Below, piece after piece: positions 27,680-36,555 of a DNA stretch of 64,000 nt. The notes beneath the pieces are model-generated. The model was not told the DNA's origin and ran no database searches. It saw only the letters and a list, made by a program, of their open reading frames with translations. Position numbers and translations under genes: made by a program. Origin of the DNA: Arthrobacter sp. V1I7. GTDB taxonomy: Bacteria; Actinomycetota; Actinomycetes; Actinomycetales; Micrococcaceae. How positions within the stretch are numbered: position 1 is the stretch's first letter; the number at the start of each line of letters is the position of its first letter. The stretch spans positions 1,612,001 through 1,676,000 of the forward strand of contig NZ_JAUSYS010000001.1 in the NCBI RefSeq assembly GCF_030817015.1, given 5' to 3'.

Positions 27680-27919
27680 ATGCTGTCGCAGCAGATCGCC
27701 ACAATTGTCGCCGCCACGGGCGAATCCGGCCATGAGGAACTCGCGCCGCTCTGGGCCGAGCCGTGGGTTTTCGGGGTCTCGATTTTCGCGATCCTCCTGG
27801 TCATGATGTTCGTCACACTGTCCTACTCCAACCTGGGCAAGCGCCACGAGGCCGTCGAGGAGCACTCGGATCCGCACCGCCAGCACCCGAACAAGCACGA
27901 TCACGGCCAGGGCCACTAA
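27680..27919 (+). CDS. Small single-pass membrane protein, His-rich tail
   Basis: 79 residues of unknown function. A hydrophobic segment spans ~30-49 ([20 protein letters not shown]). The C-terminus is His-rich, [14 protein letters not shown], which might bind metal. A strong AGGGGAG precedes the ATG, so expression is likely. The gene is 13 bp before nadD, and a weak hairpin (27630-27649) lies before it. Confidence 0.75.
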   Translation: MLSQQIATIVAATGESGHEELAPLWAEPWVFGVSIFAILLVMMFVTLSYSNLGKRHEAVEEHSDPHRQHPNKHDHGQGH

Positions 27920-27932
27920 TATTTCCGCCACC

Positions 27933-28643
27933 ATGAAGCAGGACGGCGCCCAGCGCCGCGTGCGTCTAGGTGTAATGGGCGGCACGTTCGACCCGATCCA
28001 CCACGGACACCTTGTCGCAGCCAGTGAGGTTGCGGCGGAGTTCGACCTGGACGAAGTGGTGTTCGTGCCCACCGGCCAGCCGTGGCAGAAGACGAGCAAG
28101 AAGGTCAGCGAGGCGGAGCACCGGTACCTCATGACCGTCATCGCCACGGCCTCGAACCCCCGGTTCACCGTCAGCCGGGTGGACGTGGACCGGCCGGGGC
28201 CGACCTACACCATCGATACGCTGCGTGACCTGCGAACCCTGCGGCCCGACGCCGATCTGTTCTTCATCACCGGCGCGGACGCCCTGGCCCAGATTCTGTC
28301 CTGGAAGGACATCGACGAACTGTGGTCCCTGGCGCACTTCGTAGGGGTGACCCGGCCCGGCCATGTGCTGGACGGGATGGGCCGCAAGGACGTCAGCCTG
28401 CTCGAAGTCCCGGCCATGGCGATCTCCTCCACGGACTGCCGCGTCCGCGTGGCTGCCGGCTACCCCGTCTGGTATCTCGTGCCCGACGGTGTGGTCCAGT
28501 ACATCGCCAAGTATGGACTGTACGACGGCGACCCGGACCCCGCGGCGGACCTGGCGGGAAACAGTGGCGGAATCGAAGCAGGGAACGAAGCGGCCCAGTA
28601 CACCCGGTCCACCGAAATAAGCCAATCAGCCAGCACCGAATGA
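27933..28643 (+). CDS. nadD: Nicotinate-nucleotide adenylyltransferase
   Basis: 236 residues. NadD makes deamido-NAD from nicotinate mononucleotide and ATP. The nucleotidyltransferase motif [12 protein letters not shown] is near residue 19, and the C-terminal ISSTDCR corresponds to the ISSTxIR motif. The last ~30 residues are a variable tail. Position before rsfS (with one gene between) is the usual actinobacterial order. Confidence 0.95.
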   Translation: MKQDGAQRRVRLGVMGGTFDPIHHGHLVAASEVAAEFDLDEVVFVPTGQPWQKTSKKVSEAEHRYLMTVIATASNPRFTVSRVDVDRPGPTYTIDTLRDLRTLRPDADLFFITGADALAQILSWKDIDELWSLAHFVGVTRPGHVLDGMGRKDVSLLEVPAMAISSTDCRVRVAAGYPVWYLVPDGVVQYIAKYGLYDGDPDPAADLAGNSGGIEAGNEAAQYTRSTEISQSASTE

Positions 28644-28650
28644 GTCTGTA

Positions 28651-30207
28651 ATGAGTCAGGAACAGCCACCCGTCCGCAGCCGCCGCGAGTTGCGTCAGGC
28701 TCGGGATGAACGCCTGGAAGCGGGCCAGGAGTCCGGTACCGGGGCGCCCGGTGCCGTTGGTCCTGCCTCAAATCCGGCTTCCCCGAAGACTGTCGCCGCC
28801 AAGCCGGCCAGCCAGGTGGACACCGGCGAGCCCACGGCCGCCGAAATTACCGGACGCACCCGCCGCGTGGCTGACGGCCCGGTAGATTCCGTGCGCACGC
28901 CGGCCGGATCCGAACGGTCCTCGCAGGTCCGCGCGCGGGACCGTGCCGCGCTCCGCACGATCAAGGAACTCGCCGAAAAAGAAGGCCACCTCGCAGGCGG
29001 TGGGCCGCCCACCCGGCGCCAGTTGCGGCTGCTGCAGCTGGCGGCGGAAACCGCGCCTGCCACGGCGGCCAACCTGATTGTTCCCGCCTCGCCGCGAACC
29101 CGGGCCACCCCGGTGGTCGGGCAGCCGGGCACCAAGCCGGGGACAAAATCCGGCGACGTGCCGGCACCCGGCAAGGCCCCGGCAGCCAGCGACGCGCCGG
29201 CAGCCAAGGAAGCGGCAGCCGGCAAGGCCCCGGCAGCCAAGGAAGCGGCAGGCGGCAAGGCTGCCGGTAAGACCCCGGTACCCGGCGACGCACCGGCACC
29301 CGGCAAGGCCCCGGCAGCCAAGGAAGCGGCAACCGGTAAGGCCGCCGGTAAGGCTGGTGGGGAAAAGGCCGCCGGCAAGGCCGCTCCGGCTCCGGCTCCC
29401 GCGAGCGGCCCGAAGCGAACCGACCCGGGCGCCGACACCGGCGCTCCTGGCCCAGGGGGCCAGTTACCCGATGGGATGACCGTCGAGCAGGCCCTCGCCG
29501 CCCGCGAACTGCTGGCCCGGCAGGCGCACAACCAGCTGTCCAAGATGGAGCACATTGCGGCCAATGACCCGGACGCGGTCGATCCTGACGTCCTGGCCGA
29601 GCAGATCGCGATGGCCGAGCGGGCCGCGGTGCTGAACCGGCGTGCCGCCGCAAAGCAGAAGCTGGCCGCACAGAACGGCCAGCCGGCGCCGCTCCGGAAC
29701 GACCCTTCGACCGCGAGCAATCTGGCCATGGTCACCCCCTTGGAATTTGAGCAAGTCCCCGGCGTGGAGCGGCCTGTCATGAAGCGCCCTGCCACGTCGT
29801 ACGTTCCGGTCGTCACCAACCCGGGCCCGCGGGTGGAAGACCCCCGGAAGTCCGGCGGCCGCCGTCCCGGGTCGTCCCGGCAACGTTCAGTTCCGGCGAC
29901 CGGCCGTGCCGGCGTGCTCGCCCGCGCCGAAGCTGCCGCCAAGGGTGCCGCCGAGGGTGCCGCCGAGCCCGCCACGCGCGCAAAGCCCGCGGTGCGGCCC
30001 GCCGTGGTGCCGAAGCCGGAAGAGGAGTTCGCCGGGAGGGCCCCGGTGGCTGCGAACTCCGCCTACGGCCTCGATCCCCTCGACGCGGCCACGGCAGGCC
30101 TCGGACGGGCACGCCGCCTCCGGATGCTGCAGCTGGGCGTGCTGGCCCTGGGGATCCTCGCCCTGATCGCCGGTATCACGCTGATCATCACCGGCCTCGC
30201 GGGCTAG
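28651..30207 (+). CDS. Ala/Lys/Pro-rich protein with C-terminal membrane anchor
   Basis: 518 residues, function unknown. It begins with a basic SRRELRQARDERLEAG motif, then a long low-complexity region. Residues ~170-250 are tandem AAKEAA/APGKAP units. Residues ~275-345 are helical and charged (EQALAARELLARQAHNQLSK). A single hydrophobic helix, LGVLALGILALIAGITLIIT, ends the protein near residue 515, so it looks tail-anchored with a large cytoplasmic part. It sits between nadD and rsfS, 7 bp after nadD, and is probably in their operon. Such SRRELR-starting proteins recur in Micrococcaceae. Confidence 0.8.
   Translation: MSQEQPPVRSRRELRQARDERLEAGQESGTGAPGAVGPASNPASPKTVAAKPASQVDTGEPTAAEITGRTRRVADGPVDSVRTPAGSERSSQVRARDRAALRTIKELAEKEGHLAGGGPPTRRQLRLLQLAAETAPATAANLIVPASPRTRATPVVGQPGTKPGTKSGDVPAPGKAPAASDAPAAKEAAAGKAPAAKEAAGGKAAGKTPVPGDAPAPGKAPAAKEAATGKAAGKAGGEKAAGKAAPAPAPASGPKRTDPGADTGAPGPGGQLPDGMTVEQALAARELLARQAHNQLSKMEHIAANDPDAVDPDVLAEQIAMAERAAVLNRRAAAKQKLAAQNGQPAPLRNDPSTASNLAMVTPLEFEQVPGVERPVMKRPATSYVPVVTNPGPRVEDPRKSGGRRPGSSRQRSVPATGRAGVLARAEAAAKGAAEGAAEPATRAKPAVRPAVVPKPEEEFAGRAPVAANSAYGLDPLDAATAGLGRARRLRMLQLGVLALGILALIAGITLIITGLAG
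29160..29395 (+). repeat. In-frame tandem repeats in the nadD-rsfS spacer gene
   Basis: Repeated units around GGCAAGGCCCCGGCAGCCAA and close variants encode AGKAPAAKEA. Several units are nearly identical at DNA level, so copy number may vary between strains. Confidence 0.8.
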
Positions 30208-30288
30208 CGCCGGTCCTCGGCCGAAGCCTCACCCCTTTTCCTTTCAAAGCTTTTCCACCCCAAAGTTTTCACCCCAACAAGGAGTCCC

Positions 30289-30690
30289 GTGACTGCAACA
30301 GAATCATCCATCGCTACAGCCCGCCACGCAGCCCGCGCTGCCTCGGAGAAACTCGCCGATGACATCGTGGCGCTGGACGTCAGCGAGCGGCTGGCCCTGG
30401 CCGACGTCTTCCTGATCGCTTCGGCGCCCTCCGAGCGCCAGGTCAACGCGATCGTGGACGGCATCGAAGAAGAGCTCACCAAGTTCGGCCTCAAGCCGAC
30501 CCGGCGCGAAGGACGCTCCGGCGGACGCTGGGTCCTGCTGGACTACTCTGACATCGTCATCCACGTCCAGCACGAGGAAGACCGGGTGTTCTACGCTCTC
30601 GAGCGCCTGTGGAAGGACTGCCCGGTGGTGGACCTGCAGCTGGGCAGCGACGCCTCCGCCAAGGCCGCAGTCGCCTCCGAGACGGAGTAG
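30289..30690 (+). CDS. rsfS: Ribosomal silencing factor RsfS
   Basis: 133 residues from GTG 30289 with AAGGAG upstream. RsfS binds L14 and blocks subunit joining in stationary phase or starvation. Family landmarks are DIVALDVSERLALADVFLIA, SGGRWVLLDYSDIVIHVQH and FYALERLWKDCP. It ends the nadD cluster; the spacer before it (30208-30288) holds no gene. Confidence 0.95.
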   Translation: MTATESSIATARHAARAASEKLADDIVALDVSERLALADVFLIASAPSERQVNAIVDGIEEELTKFGLKPTRREGRSGGRWVLLDYSDIVIHVQHEEDRVFYALERLWKDCPVVDLQLGSDASAKAAVASETE

Positions 30691-30734
30691 CCCCGCTGCA
30701 TAGCAACCAGCCGAAAAGCGCCAATATGCCCGAT

Positions 30735-30764
30735 TTGGAATTTTCCGAAAGATTGTTCTAAGAT
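30735..30764 (+). promoter_or_regulatory. Promoter of the first tRNA-Ala
   Basis: TTGGAA (30735-30740), 18 bp, TAAGAT (30759-30764). The expected start lies ~75 bases before the tRNA. The second tRNA has a related TAAGCT at 31042-31047, and both are followed by TTGCTTC, so each gene appears to have its own promoter. Confidence 0.55.
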
Positions 30765-30844
30765 ATTTGAGTTGCTTCGGAGAGATCCGGACAAAGTATC
30801 GGAGCCGGAAGCGTAAGCCGACGGGCCGAAGCAGCGAAAATTCG

Positions 30845-30917
30845 GGGGCTGTGGCGCAGCTGGTAGCGCACCTGCATGGCATGCAGGGGGTCAGGGGTTC
30901 GAGTCCCCTCAGCTCCA
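30845..30917 (+). tRNA. tRNA-Ala (anticodon GGC)
   Basis: A full cloverleaf folds: acceptor GGGGCTG with CAGCTCC, D stem GCGC/GCGC, anticodon stem CCTGC/GCAGG with loop ATGGCAT giving anticodon GGC, and T arm AGGGG-TTCGAGT-CCCCT. The discriminator is A; a complete CCA is not encoded. Confidence 0.97.
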
Positions 30918-30923
30918 CCGGAC

Positions 30924-30959
30924 AATCCGCCGGAATCGAAAGATTCCGGCGGATTTTTT
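30924..30959 (+). terminator. Terminator after the first tRNA-Ala
   Basis: A 14-bp perfect stem (30924-30937 with 30942-30955), GAAA tetraloop, and a run of T. Confidence 0.9.
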
Positions 30960-31091
30960 GTTCCCGCAGCCCGGTACATTTCCGGCTCCGTGCTTTGTCT
31001 GCTCCCGTGCGCGCCGATTCGCGTCAGCGGGAAAAGTGGTTTAAGCTGATCAGGTTGCTTCCGGGAAGACGGTTCTTCTCCAGCATATTTC

Positions 31092-31164
31092 GGGGCTGTG
31101 GCGCAGCTGGTAGCGCACCTGCATGGCATGCAGGGGGTCAGGGGTTCGAGTCCCCTCAGCTCCA
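31092..31164 (+). tRNA. tRNA-Ala (anticodon GGC), second copy
   Basis: Identical over all 73 bases to the copy 247 bp upstream, with the same GGC anticodon and no complete encoded CCA. Flanks differ, so this is an old duplication or convergence maintained by selection. Confidence 0.97.
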
Positions 31165-31169
31165 CCGAA

Positions 31170-31203
31170 GAGGTCCCGCTCACCGAGCGGGACCTCCTTT
31201 GTT
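31170..31203 (+). terminator. Terminator after the second tRNA-Ala
   Basis: A 12-bp perfect stem (31170-31181 with 31185-31196), ACC loop, followed by CTTTGTTT. Confidence 0.88.
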
Positions 31204-31298
31204 TCAACGGGTCGCACTGCACCTGTTCCTCCTCCGAGTAGGTGGAGGATGGTAACTTCGAGTGCTCCCGAGGCGAAAACAGGTAGCAGTTACTCCCT

Positions 31299-31393
31299 GT
31301 TGCCTCATTGCAATACCTCCGGGAAAGGTGATTCGTTGCCTCATTTGAAATCCTCCGGTTGACCCCTTCGTTGCCTCATTGAAAAACCTCCGG
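31299..31393 (+). repeat. Left-end repeats of the insertion sequence (3 copies)
   Basis: Three direct copies starting GTTGCCTCATT and ending CCTCCGG at 31299-31322, 31334-31357 and 31370-31393, spaced 35 and 36 bp. They are probable transposase-binding sites. Confidence 0.8.
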
Positions 31394-31397
31394 ATTT

Positions 31398-32616
31398 TCA
31401 GTTGTTCCAGGCCCTGTTGACGGGTTTGACCGCGCCCGGCTGTTTGGCTCGGGCCAGTGTTTCGAGCTGCGCTGTGAGTGCCAGGATCTGGCGTGAGAGT
31501 GCGCCGGGTTTGATCTGCCTGAAGGCGGCGTTCATCCGAATGACCGGGCGCTTGCGCATCTTTTCGTGCCGGATGGCGCGCTGGTGGGGCGTGGCAGGTG
31601 CGTCGTGTTTCTTGGTCACTTTCGCGCCGTGCCGGTGTTTCTCGAGGAGCTTTTGCTGGGGCAGCAGGTAGTTGGTGAAGATCCGGTCCAGTTCCCAGAT
31701 CTCGTTGAGTTTCTCGAGTTCCGCGGCGGTGTCGTAGCGGAGGTAGCCGACGAGTTCCCGGACCCTGGCCCAGTTCTTCTGCTCCACGTGCGCGCCGTCG
31801 TTCTTGTTCCCGGGACGGGAGCGGGTGAACGTGATCTGGTGGGCGTGGCAGTAGGCGAGCAGGTGCTCGTTGATGAACTCCGAGCCGTTGTCCGAATCGA
31901 TCCCGATGATGGGAAAGGGAACACAGCGGTGACGTGTTCGAGGGCCTCAAAGACCCATTTGGCCGCCTTGTTCCGCACGGACCGATTTCACCGTCCAGCC
32001 GGTGGAAATGTCGGTCACTGTCAGGGTAAAGCAGAATTCCCCGAAGCTGTTGCCGCCCTCGTGGCCGACCAGATCGATCTCCACGAATCCCGGGACGGCG
32101 TCGTCCCACTCGGCCCAGGTCCGGATCGGGATCTGGGATTTCAGGAGGGTGCCGGGCTTGGTGTGTGACCGGCCCCGCGGGAAAAGTTTCGCCCGTTCAC
32201 CGACGAGTTTCCGGTCGATGGTCGCCGCGCTCATGCGCATCAGCAAAGCAGCCTGATCATCCGTGATCGCAAGCTCCTTGTCCCGCCGCAATAGCGGCAC
32301 CAGAACCGGCAGCATCGGGGCCAGCAGCCTGCCGGCAGGAGCCCGCAGCACCGCCCAGCACCTGATCAGCGGCGGGAGCAGATCAGGGCCGTAGACCGGC
32401 GTCCTGCCCGGTCTGGGCTTGACGATTTTCAGGACCAGGGCCTCCCGCAAGGCGACCCTGGCATAGTCGCGGTGCCAACCGGGTCAGTTCGACCAGCTCG
32501 TTCAGGATCCGGGATTTCCCTGCACGATCGGCGCTCTTATAGGCGAGGGCTTTCTTCTTTGTCACAGCTTGCCGCTGGTCCATCGTTAGCTCCATGAAAA
32601 CGGGCATAACCCCCAT
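31398..32616 (-). pseudogene. Integrase-core (DDE) transposase, three frameshifts
   Basis: The first part starts MDQRQAVTKKKALAYKSADR (ATG at 32583) and runs to NELVELT. A frameshift near 32480 moves into a frame with REALVLKIVKPRPGRTPVYG and VPGFVEIDLVGHEGG, holding the first catalytic Asp. A second near 31980 moves to RNKAAKWVFEALEHVTAVFP. A third near 31912 restores IDSDNGSEFINEHL, with the second Asp, and the rest through QKNWARVRELVGYLRYDT (with catalytic Glu). All three motifs of the DDE triad survive, but translation cannot. Single-base indels in short runs suggest recent decay or sequence error. Confidence 0.85.
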
Positions 32617-32648
32617 CCGCCGCCCCGGCCGGAAACCACGCCGCTACG

Positions 32649-32706
32649 CGGAGGTTTTCAATTGAGGCAACGTATCCGGCTACGCGGAGGTTTTCTACGA
32701 GTCAAC
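32649..32706 (-). repeat. Right-end repeats of the insertion sequence (2 copies)
   Basis: Two copies in inverted orientation, CGGAGGTTTTCAATTGAGG at 32649-32667 (full copy to 32671) and a more diverged one at 32685-32706, spaced 36 bp. Each is preceded by CTACG. Confidence 0.75.
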
Positions 32707-32783
32707 GCGTACTCGTGCATATCACTGCTCTGACCACGTAGGATCAGGCCTACGAAGAACTGCGGCCGGAAGCAGGGATCGGT

Positions 32784-33590
32784 ATGCGCGATCAAAATAG
32801 TTCCCTCCGAGCGACGACAGCCCCCAGGTTAGGTCCAAAGCGGCGGGTGTTTCGACAGATCCGTGCGGTCACGATCGCCTTGGCGCTGACCGCGTCACTG
32901 CTGGTCGGCCTTGCAGCGGGTGCCTCGGCGGTGACCTGCGACCGCTCCACTGCAAAGCCGGCAAACTCGTTCCCCGGCAAAGTCATCGCGGCGTCGAATT
33001 TCGAATCCGGGAAGCTCAAAGGATTCAAAGTCACCACGCAGGGCAACGGCTCCGTCGAGGTGGCTTCAGCGACTTCCCACTCCGGAGCCTGCGCCGCGTT
33101 CTTGCACGCGACGACGGCCGACAAATCCATTGCCTACATGCAAGCGGCCCTGCCCGGCAAGACAGCCGAGGTCTATGCGGACGGTTGGTTCAATATCACC
33201 AAAGCGGGGGTGGATGGAAACAACGTCCCGTTCTTCCGCTTCTTCAACGGCAGCGAGCGCGTTTTAGACCTATTTCGAGATAATGCCAGCGGTGCTGTGG
33301 TGCTGCGCCTGACGGCCCCCAACGGGTCATTCAGTTACACGACTCTGGTGCCCGACGTGGCGCTGAGTACTTGGCACCACGTAGCAATGCACGTCGTGGC
33401 CAACGCGACCGCGACCAGCGTGCAGGTTTGGTTCAATGAACAGTCCGTTTACGCCAGCAATGCGGTCAGAATCGGCGCAGAATCGTTGACGGCCGTTCAA
33501 CTGGGAGCTGAGCACGATACGCAGATGGGCGACACTTACGCGGACGACGTGATCGTTAAGGCCGTCAAGCGCACTGGACGCAATCGCTAA
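32784..33590 (+). CDS. Secreted protein, concanavalin A-like (LamG-type) fold
   Basis: 268 residues. A signal peptide is clear: basic RRVFRQIR, a hydrophobic core ALALTASLLVGLAAGASA and a cut site before VTCDRS. The mature part has beta-rich, lectin-like text such as AEVYADGWFNITKAG, LSTWHHVAMHV and VQVWFNEQSVY, which resembles LamG/ConA-like domains. The WHHVAMHV segment is characteristic. Ligand unknown; sugar binding is likely. It lies just beyond the insertion sequence and its neighbours are unrelated, so it may be part of accessory DNA. Confidence 0.7.
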   Translation: MRDQNSSLRATTAPRLGPKRRVFRQIRAVTIALALTASLLVGLAAGASAVTCDRSTAKPANSFPGKVIAASNFESGKLKGFKVTTQGNGSVEVASATSHSGACAAFLHATTADKSIAYMQAALPGKTAEVYADGWFNITKAGVDGNNVPFFRFFNGSERVLDLFRDNASGAVVLRLTAPNGSFSYTTLVPDVALSTWHHVAMHVVANATATSVQVWFNEQSVYASNAVRIGAESLTAVQLGAEHDTQMGDTYADDVIVKAVKRTGRNR

Positions 33591-33715
33591 GGCCGTTAAG
33601 GGCACTCCCGGGACCGAATGGCGGCGCCCCGCCGCAGGGGCGCTGATGAGTGTCAGTGAAAGTTATCCTACCCCTCCCGCGGCGCGGGTCGCTCCAGGGG
33701 AACTAATATTGGGAC

Positions 33716-34066
33716 GTGGACGAGACGCTACCGCCGTGCCCCGAATGCTCCAGCGAATACACCTACGAGCTGGGCGCGCTCCTGGTCTGCCCCGAATGCG
33801 CGCACGAATGGTCCGCCGCCGCTGAGTCCGCAGCGGACGACGCCCCGAAGGGCATCAAGGACGCGGTCGGCAACGTCCTCGCCGACGGGGACACCGTCAC
33901 CGTCATCAAGGACCTGAAGATCAAGGGCAGCTCCACCGTCATCAAGGTCGGCACCAAAGTCCGGGGCATCCGTCTCGTCGACGGTGTGGGCGACCATGAC
34001 ATCGACTGCAAGGTGGACGGCGTCGGCCCCATGCAGCTCAAATCCAGCGTCGTCAAGAAGATCTAG
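33716..34066 (+). CDS. PhnA-type zinc-ribbon protein
   Basis: 116 residues from GTG 33716. The N-terminal ribbon has C8, C11, C25 and C28 (CPEC...CPEC). The rest is the PhnA domain: [17 protein letters not shown] text reading [18 protein letters not shown] and [20 protein letters not shown]. PhnA proteins were named for a phosphonate locus but are not part of C-P lyase, and their role is not established. No phn genes are nearby. Confidence 0.88.
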   Translation: MDETLPPCPECSSEYTYELGALLVCPECAHEWSAAAESAADDAPKGIKDAVGNVLADGDTVTVIKDLKIKGSSTVIKVGTKVRGIRLVDGVGDHDIDCKVDGVGPMQLKSSVVKKI

Positions 34067-34087
34067 GCGGGGGAGCAGGCCATCAGT

Positions 34088-35266
34088 GTGGAGCAAGTGC
34101 TGCCTGTCGACGTCGTCGTGATCGGCGCGGGTCAAGCCGGGCTTTCGGCCGCCTACCACCTGCAGCGCCGCGGCTTCGTCCTGGCGGGAACCGGCGCCGC
34201 GGGGGAGCCGGGAGCGCCGCCGGCGCGGACCTACCTGGTGCTCGACGCCGAAGACGGCCCCGGGGGAGCGTGGCGCCACCGCTGGCGGAGCCTGCGCATG
34301 GCGACAGTGAACGGCATCAGCGACCTGCCCGGCATCCCGCAGCCGTCAGTTGACCCGGATGAGGCGAGTTCAAGCTTCCTGACCCGCTACTTCCGCGGCT
34401 ACGAGGATGAGCTCGGGCTGGCCGTCCTGCGGCCGGTCAAGGTGCATTCCGTCCACCGGGAGGACGGCCGCCCCGACGGCCGGCTCCGGATCTCCACCCC
34501 CCGGGGCAGCTGGTCCGCCCGGGCCGTGATCAACGCCACCGGCACCTGGACGCGGCCGTTCTGGCCCATCTACCCGGGCCGCGCCAGCTTCCGTGGGCGG
34601 CAGCTGCATGTCGCCGACTACGTCTCGGCCGAAGAGTTCCGCGGCCGGCACGTGATCGTGGTGGGCGGCGGGATCTCAGCCGTCGGCCTGCTGGACGAGA
34701 TCTCGCAGCTGACCAGCACCACATGGTTCACGCGCCGCGAGCCGGTGTGGCGCGACGCCGGGTTCGACCGGCAGGCCGGACACGACGCCGTCGCGCTCGT
34801 CGAGGAGCGCGTCCGCCAGGGCCTGCCGCCCCAGAGTGTCGTCTCGGTGACCGGGCTGATCAGGACCCCGGCCCTGCAGGCCGCGGCCGCGCGCGGCGTG
34901 CTGGAGCGGCACCCCATGTTCACGGCGATCGAACCCTGGGGCGTCCGGCTGGCCGACGGCGGCTTCCTCGCCGCCGACGTCATCCTCTGGGCCACCGGAT
35001 TCCGGGCCGAACTCGACCACCTGGCCCCGCTGCACCTGCGGGGTGCCGGCGGCGGGATCGCGATGGACGGCACCCAGGTGGCCTCAGAGCCGCGGGTGCA
35101 TCTGATCGGCTACGGTCCCTCCTCGTCCACCATCGGGGCCAACCGGGCCGGCCGGGCCGCCGTGACGGGGATCCTCAGTATGCTGTCGGAGCAGGATAAG
35201 TTGGTACAGGCCCTGAACCCAGCGGGCCCCTCACGACCCGGGCCAGAACAGCAGATGCGGGCCTGA
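34088..35266 (+). CDS. Flavin-dependent monooxygenase-like oxidoreductase
   Basis: 392 residues. An FAD-binding motif VVIGAGQAGLSAAYHL is at residues 9-24, and a second NAD(P) motif VIVVGGGISAVGLL lies near 190. The text ILWATGFRAELDHLAPL near the C-terminus is typical of flavin-containing monooxygenases and related actinobacterial proteins. It starts at GTG 34088, 21 bp after the PhnA-like gene, so the two may be co-transcribed. Substrate unknown. Confidence 0.83.
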   Translation: MEQVLPVDVVVIGAGQAGLSAAYHLQRRGFVLAGTGAAGEPGAPPARTYLVLDAEDGPGGAWRHRWRSLRMATVNGISDLPGIPQPSVDPDEASSSFLTRYFRGYEDELGLAVLRPVKVHSVHREDGRPDGRLRISTPRGSWSARAVINATGTWTRPFWPIYPGRASFRGRQLHVADYVSAEEFRGRHVIVVGGGISAVGLLDEISQLTSTTWFTRREPVWRDAGFDRQAGHDAVALVEERVRQGLPPQSVVSVTGLIRTPALQAAAARGVLERHPMFTAIEPWGVRLADGGFLAADVILWATGFRAELDHLAPLHLRGAGGGIAMDGTQVASEPRVHLIGYGPSSSTIGANRAGRAAVTGILSMLSEQDKLVQALNPAGPSRPGPEQQMRA

Positions 35267-35302
35267 ACAGACAACCTGAACAGACAAGGTGGCAGCTAAC
35301 GC

Positions 35303-36472
35303 GTGGCGGACAACAAGCTCGATTCGCTCTTTTCCCGGTTGCGGAGGTTCCCGGACGTTGAGGCAGCCAACCTCCAGGCCTGGGACGCCACGGACAGGCT
35401 CCTGCTGGAAACCGCGGCCGGATTGCTGGAGCCCGGGACCCGGCTCGCCGTGGTGGGGGACCGCTACGGCGCGCTGACCCTCGGCGCAATAAGCCTGGAG
35501 GACGTCGCCGGTTCCGCCGCATCCGCCGGAATCGGGCCGGTCCGCGTCCACCAGGACCTCATCACAGGCGAGCGCGCCCTGCGCAACAACGCCGACGCCG
35601 TGGGCATCCCGGCCGGCTTCGAACAGCTCCCGCTCGGAGCGGGACTTCTGGAGGGGGCCGCCGTCGTGCTCCTGCAGCTGCCCAAGTCCCTGGCCGAGCT
35701 GGAGGAAATCGCCGACGCCGTGGCCCGGTACGCCGCCCCCGACGTCGTGCTGCTGGCAGGCGGCAGGGTCAAGCACATGAGCCTGGGCATGAACGCAGTC
35801 CTGGAGGGCTATTTCGCCGAAGTCCAGCCCCAGCTCGCCCGGCAGAAGTCCCGGATCCTGCTGGCCAGCGGCCCTAAGCCGGTTCCGGCAGCGCCGCCCT
35901 TCCCGGTCAGCGAGGACAACGCGGAACTGGGGCTGACGGTGTGCGCCCACGGCGCCGTCTTTGCCGGGACAGGGCTGGACATCGGCACCCGGTTCCTGCT
36001 GGACTTCCTGCCGCAGATGCCCGCCGCCGGCCGCGCTGTCGATCTCGGCTGCGGCACCGGGATCCTCGCAGCCATGTACGCGCGGGCCAACCCGGGCGCC
36101 CGGGTCATTGCCACCGACCAGTCCGCCGCCGCCGTCGCATCCGCCCGGGCCACCGCCGAGGCCAACGCTCTTGGGCGGCAGATCGAGGCGCTCCAGGACG
36201 ATGCCATGGATTCGCTGGCGGCCGGAAGTGCCGACCTCATCCTGCTGAACCCGCCCTTCCACGTCGGCGCCGCCGTCCATGCCGGTGCCGGCATCAAGCT
36301 GATCGAGGCCGCGGGGCGGGTTCTCGCGCCGGGCGGGGAACTGTGGACGGTGTTCAACAGCCACCTGCACTACCGGCCGGCGCTGGAGCACCTGGTCGGC
36401 CCCACCCGGGAGGTCGGCCGGAACCCGAAATTCACGGTCACGGCGAGCACCCGGAAAACCGCCGGGGGCTGA
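35303..36472 (+). CDS. RlmG/RsmC-like rRNA guanine N2-methyltransferase
   Basis: 389 residues. The C-terminal half is the methyltransferase-small domain: VDLGCGTGILAAMYA near residue 246 and the N6/N2-specific NPPFHVG near residue 315. The N-terminal ~185 residues resemble an inactive paralogous domain, as in RlmG and RsmC. These enzymes methylate guanine N2 in 23S or 16S rRNA. The exact site cannot be chosen. The start is GTG 35303. Confidence 0.82.
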   Translation: MADNKLDSLFSRLRRFPDVEAANLQAWDATDRLLLETAAGLLEPGTRLAVVGDRYGALTLGAISLEDVAGSAASAGIGPVRVHQDLITGERALRNNADAVGIPAGFEQLPLGAGLLEGAAVVLLQLPKSLAELEEIADAVARYAAPDVVLLAGGRVKHMSLGMNAVLEGYFAEVQPQLARQKSRILLASGPKPVPAAPPFPVSEDNAELGLTVCAHGAVFAGTGLDIGTRFLLDFLPQMPAAGRAVDLGCGTGILAAMYARANPGARVIATDQSAAAVASARATAEANALGRQIEALQDDAMDSLAAGSADLILLNPPFHVGAAVHAGAGIKLIEAAGRVLAPGGELWTVFNSHLHYRPALEHLVGPTREVGRNPKFTVTASTRKTAGG

Positions 36473-36555
36473 AGCGGTGGGCCAGTGGGCGGCCCAGCGC
36501 GTAACGTACGATTCTGGGATAAGCAGTGCGCAGCCGAAGACGTTTAGGGGAATCA

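Larger units (their letters stand above)
31299..32706 (-). mobile_element. Degenerate insertion sequence with repeated ends
   Basis: About 1.4 kb with a single inactivated transposase on the minus strand. Each end carries several copies of a ~24-bp word, in opposite orientation at the two ends. The element lies ~95 bp after the tRNA-Ala terminator. It resembles the class often annotated as ISNCY or integrase-core elements. No target duplication was identified, because the outer ends are not certain. Confidence 0.75.

Noticed and set aside
29160-29395. CRISPR-like array
   Set aside because: The repeats are in-frame and variable, without unique spacers; they encode Ala/Lys repeats.
29078-29479. 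Arg/Pro-rich frame inside the repeat protein gene
   Set aside because: Alternative-frame reading of tandem DNA repeats with no ribosome site.
30845-31164. tRNA attachment site for an integrated element
   Set aside because: The second tRNA copy is complete with its own promoter and terminator, and no integrase gene follows; the adjacent IS uses a DDE transposase.
31566-32168. Plus-strand open frame inside the insertion sequence
   Set aside because: Antisense of the transposase remnant, whose motifs are convincing on the minus strand.
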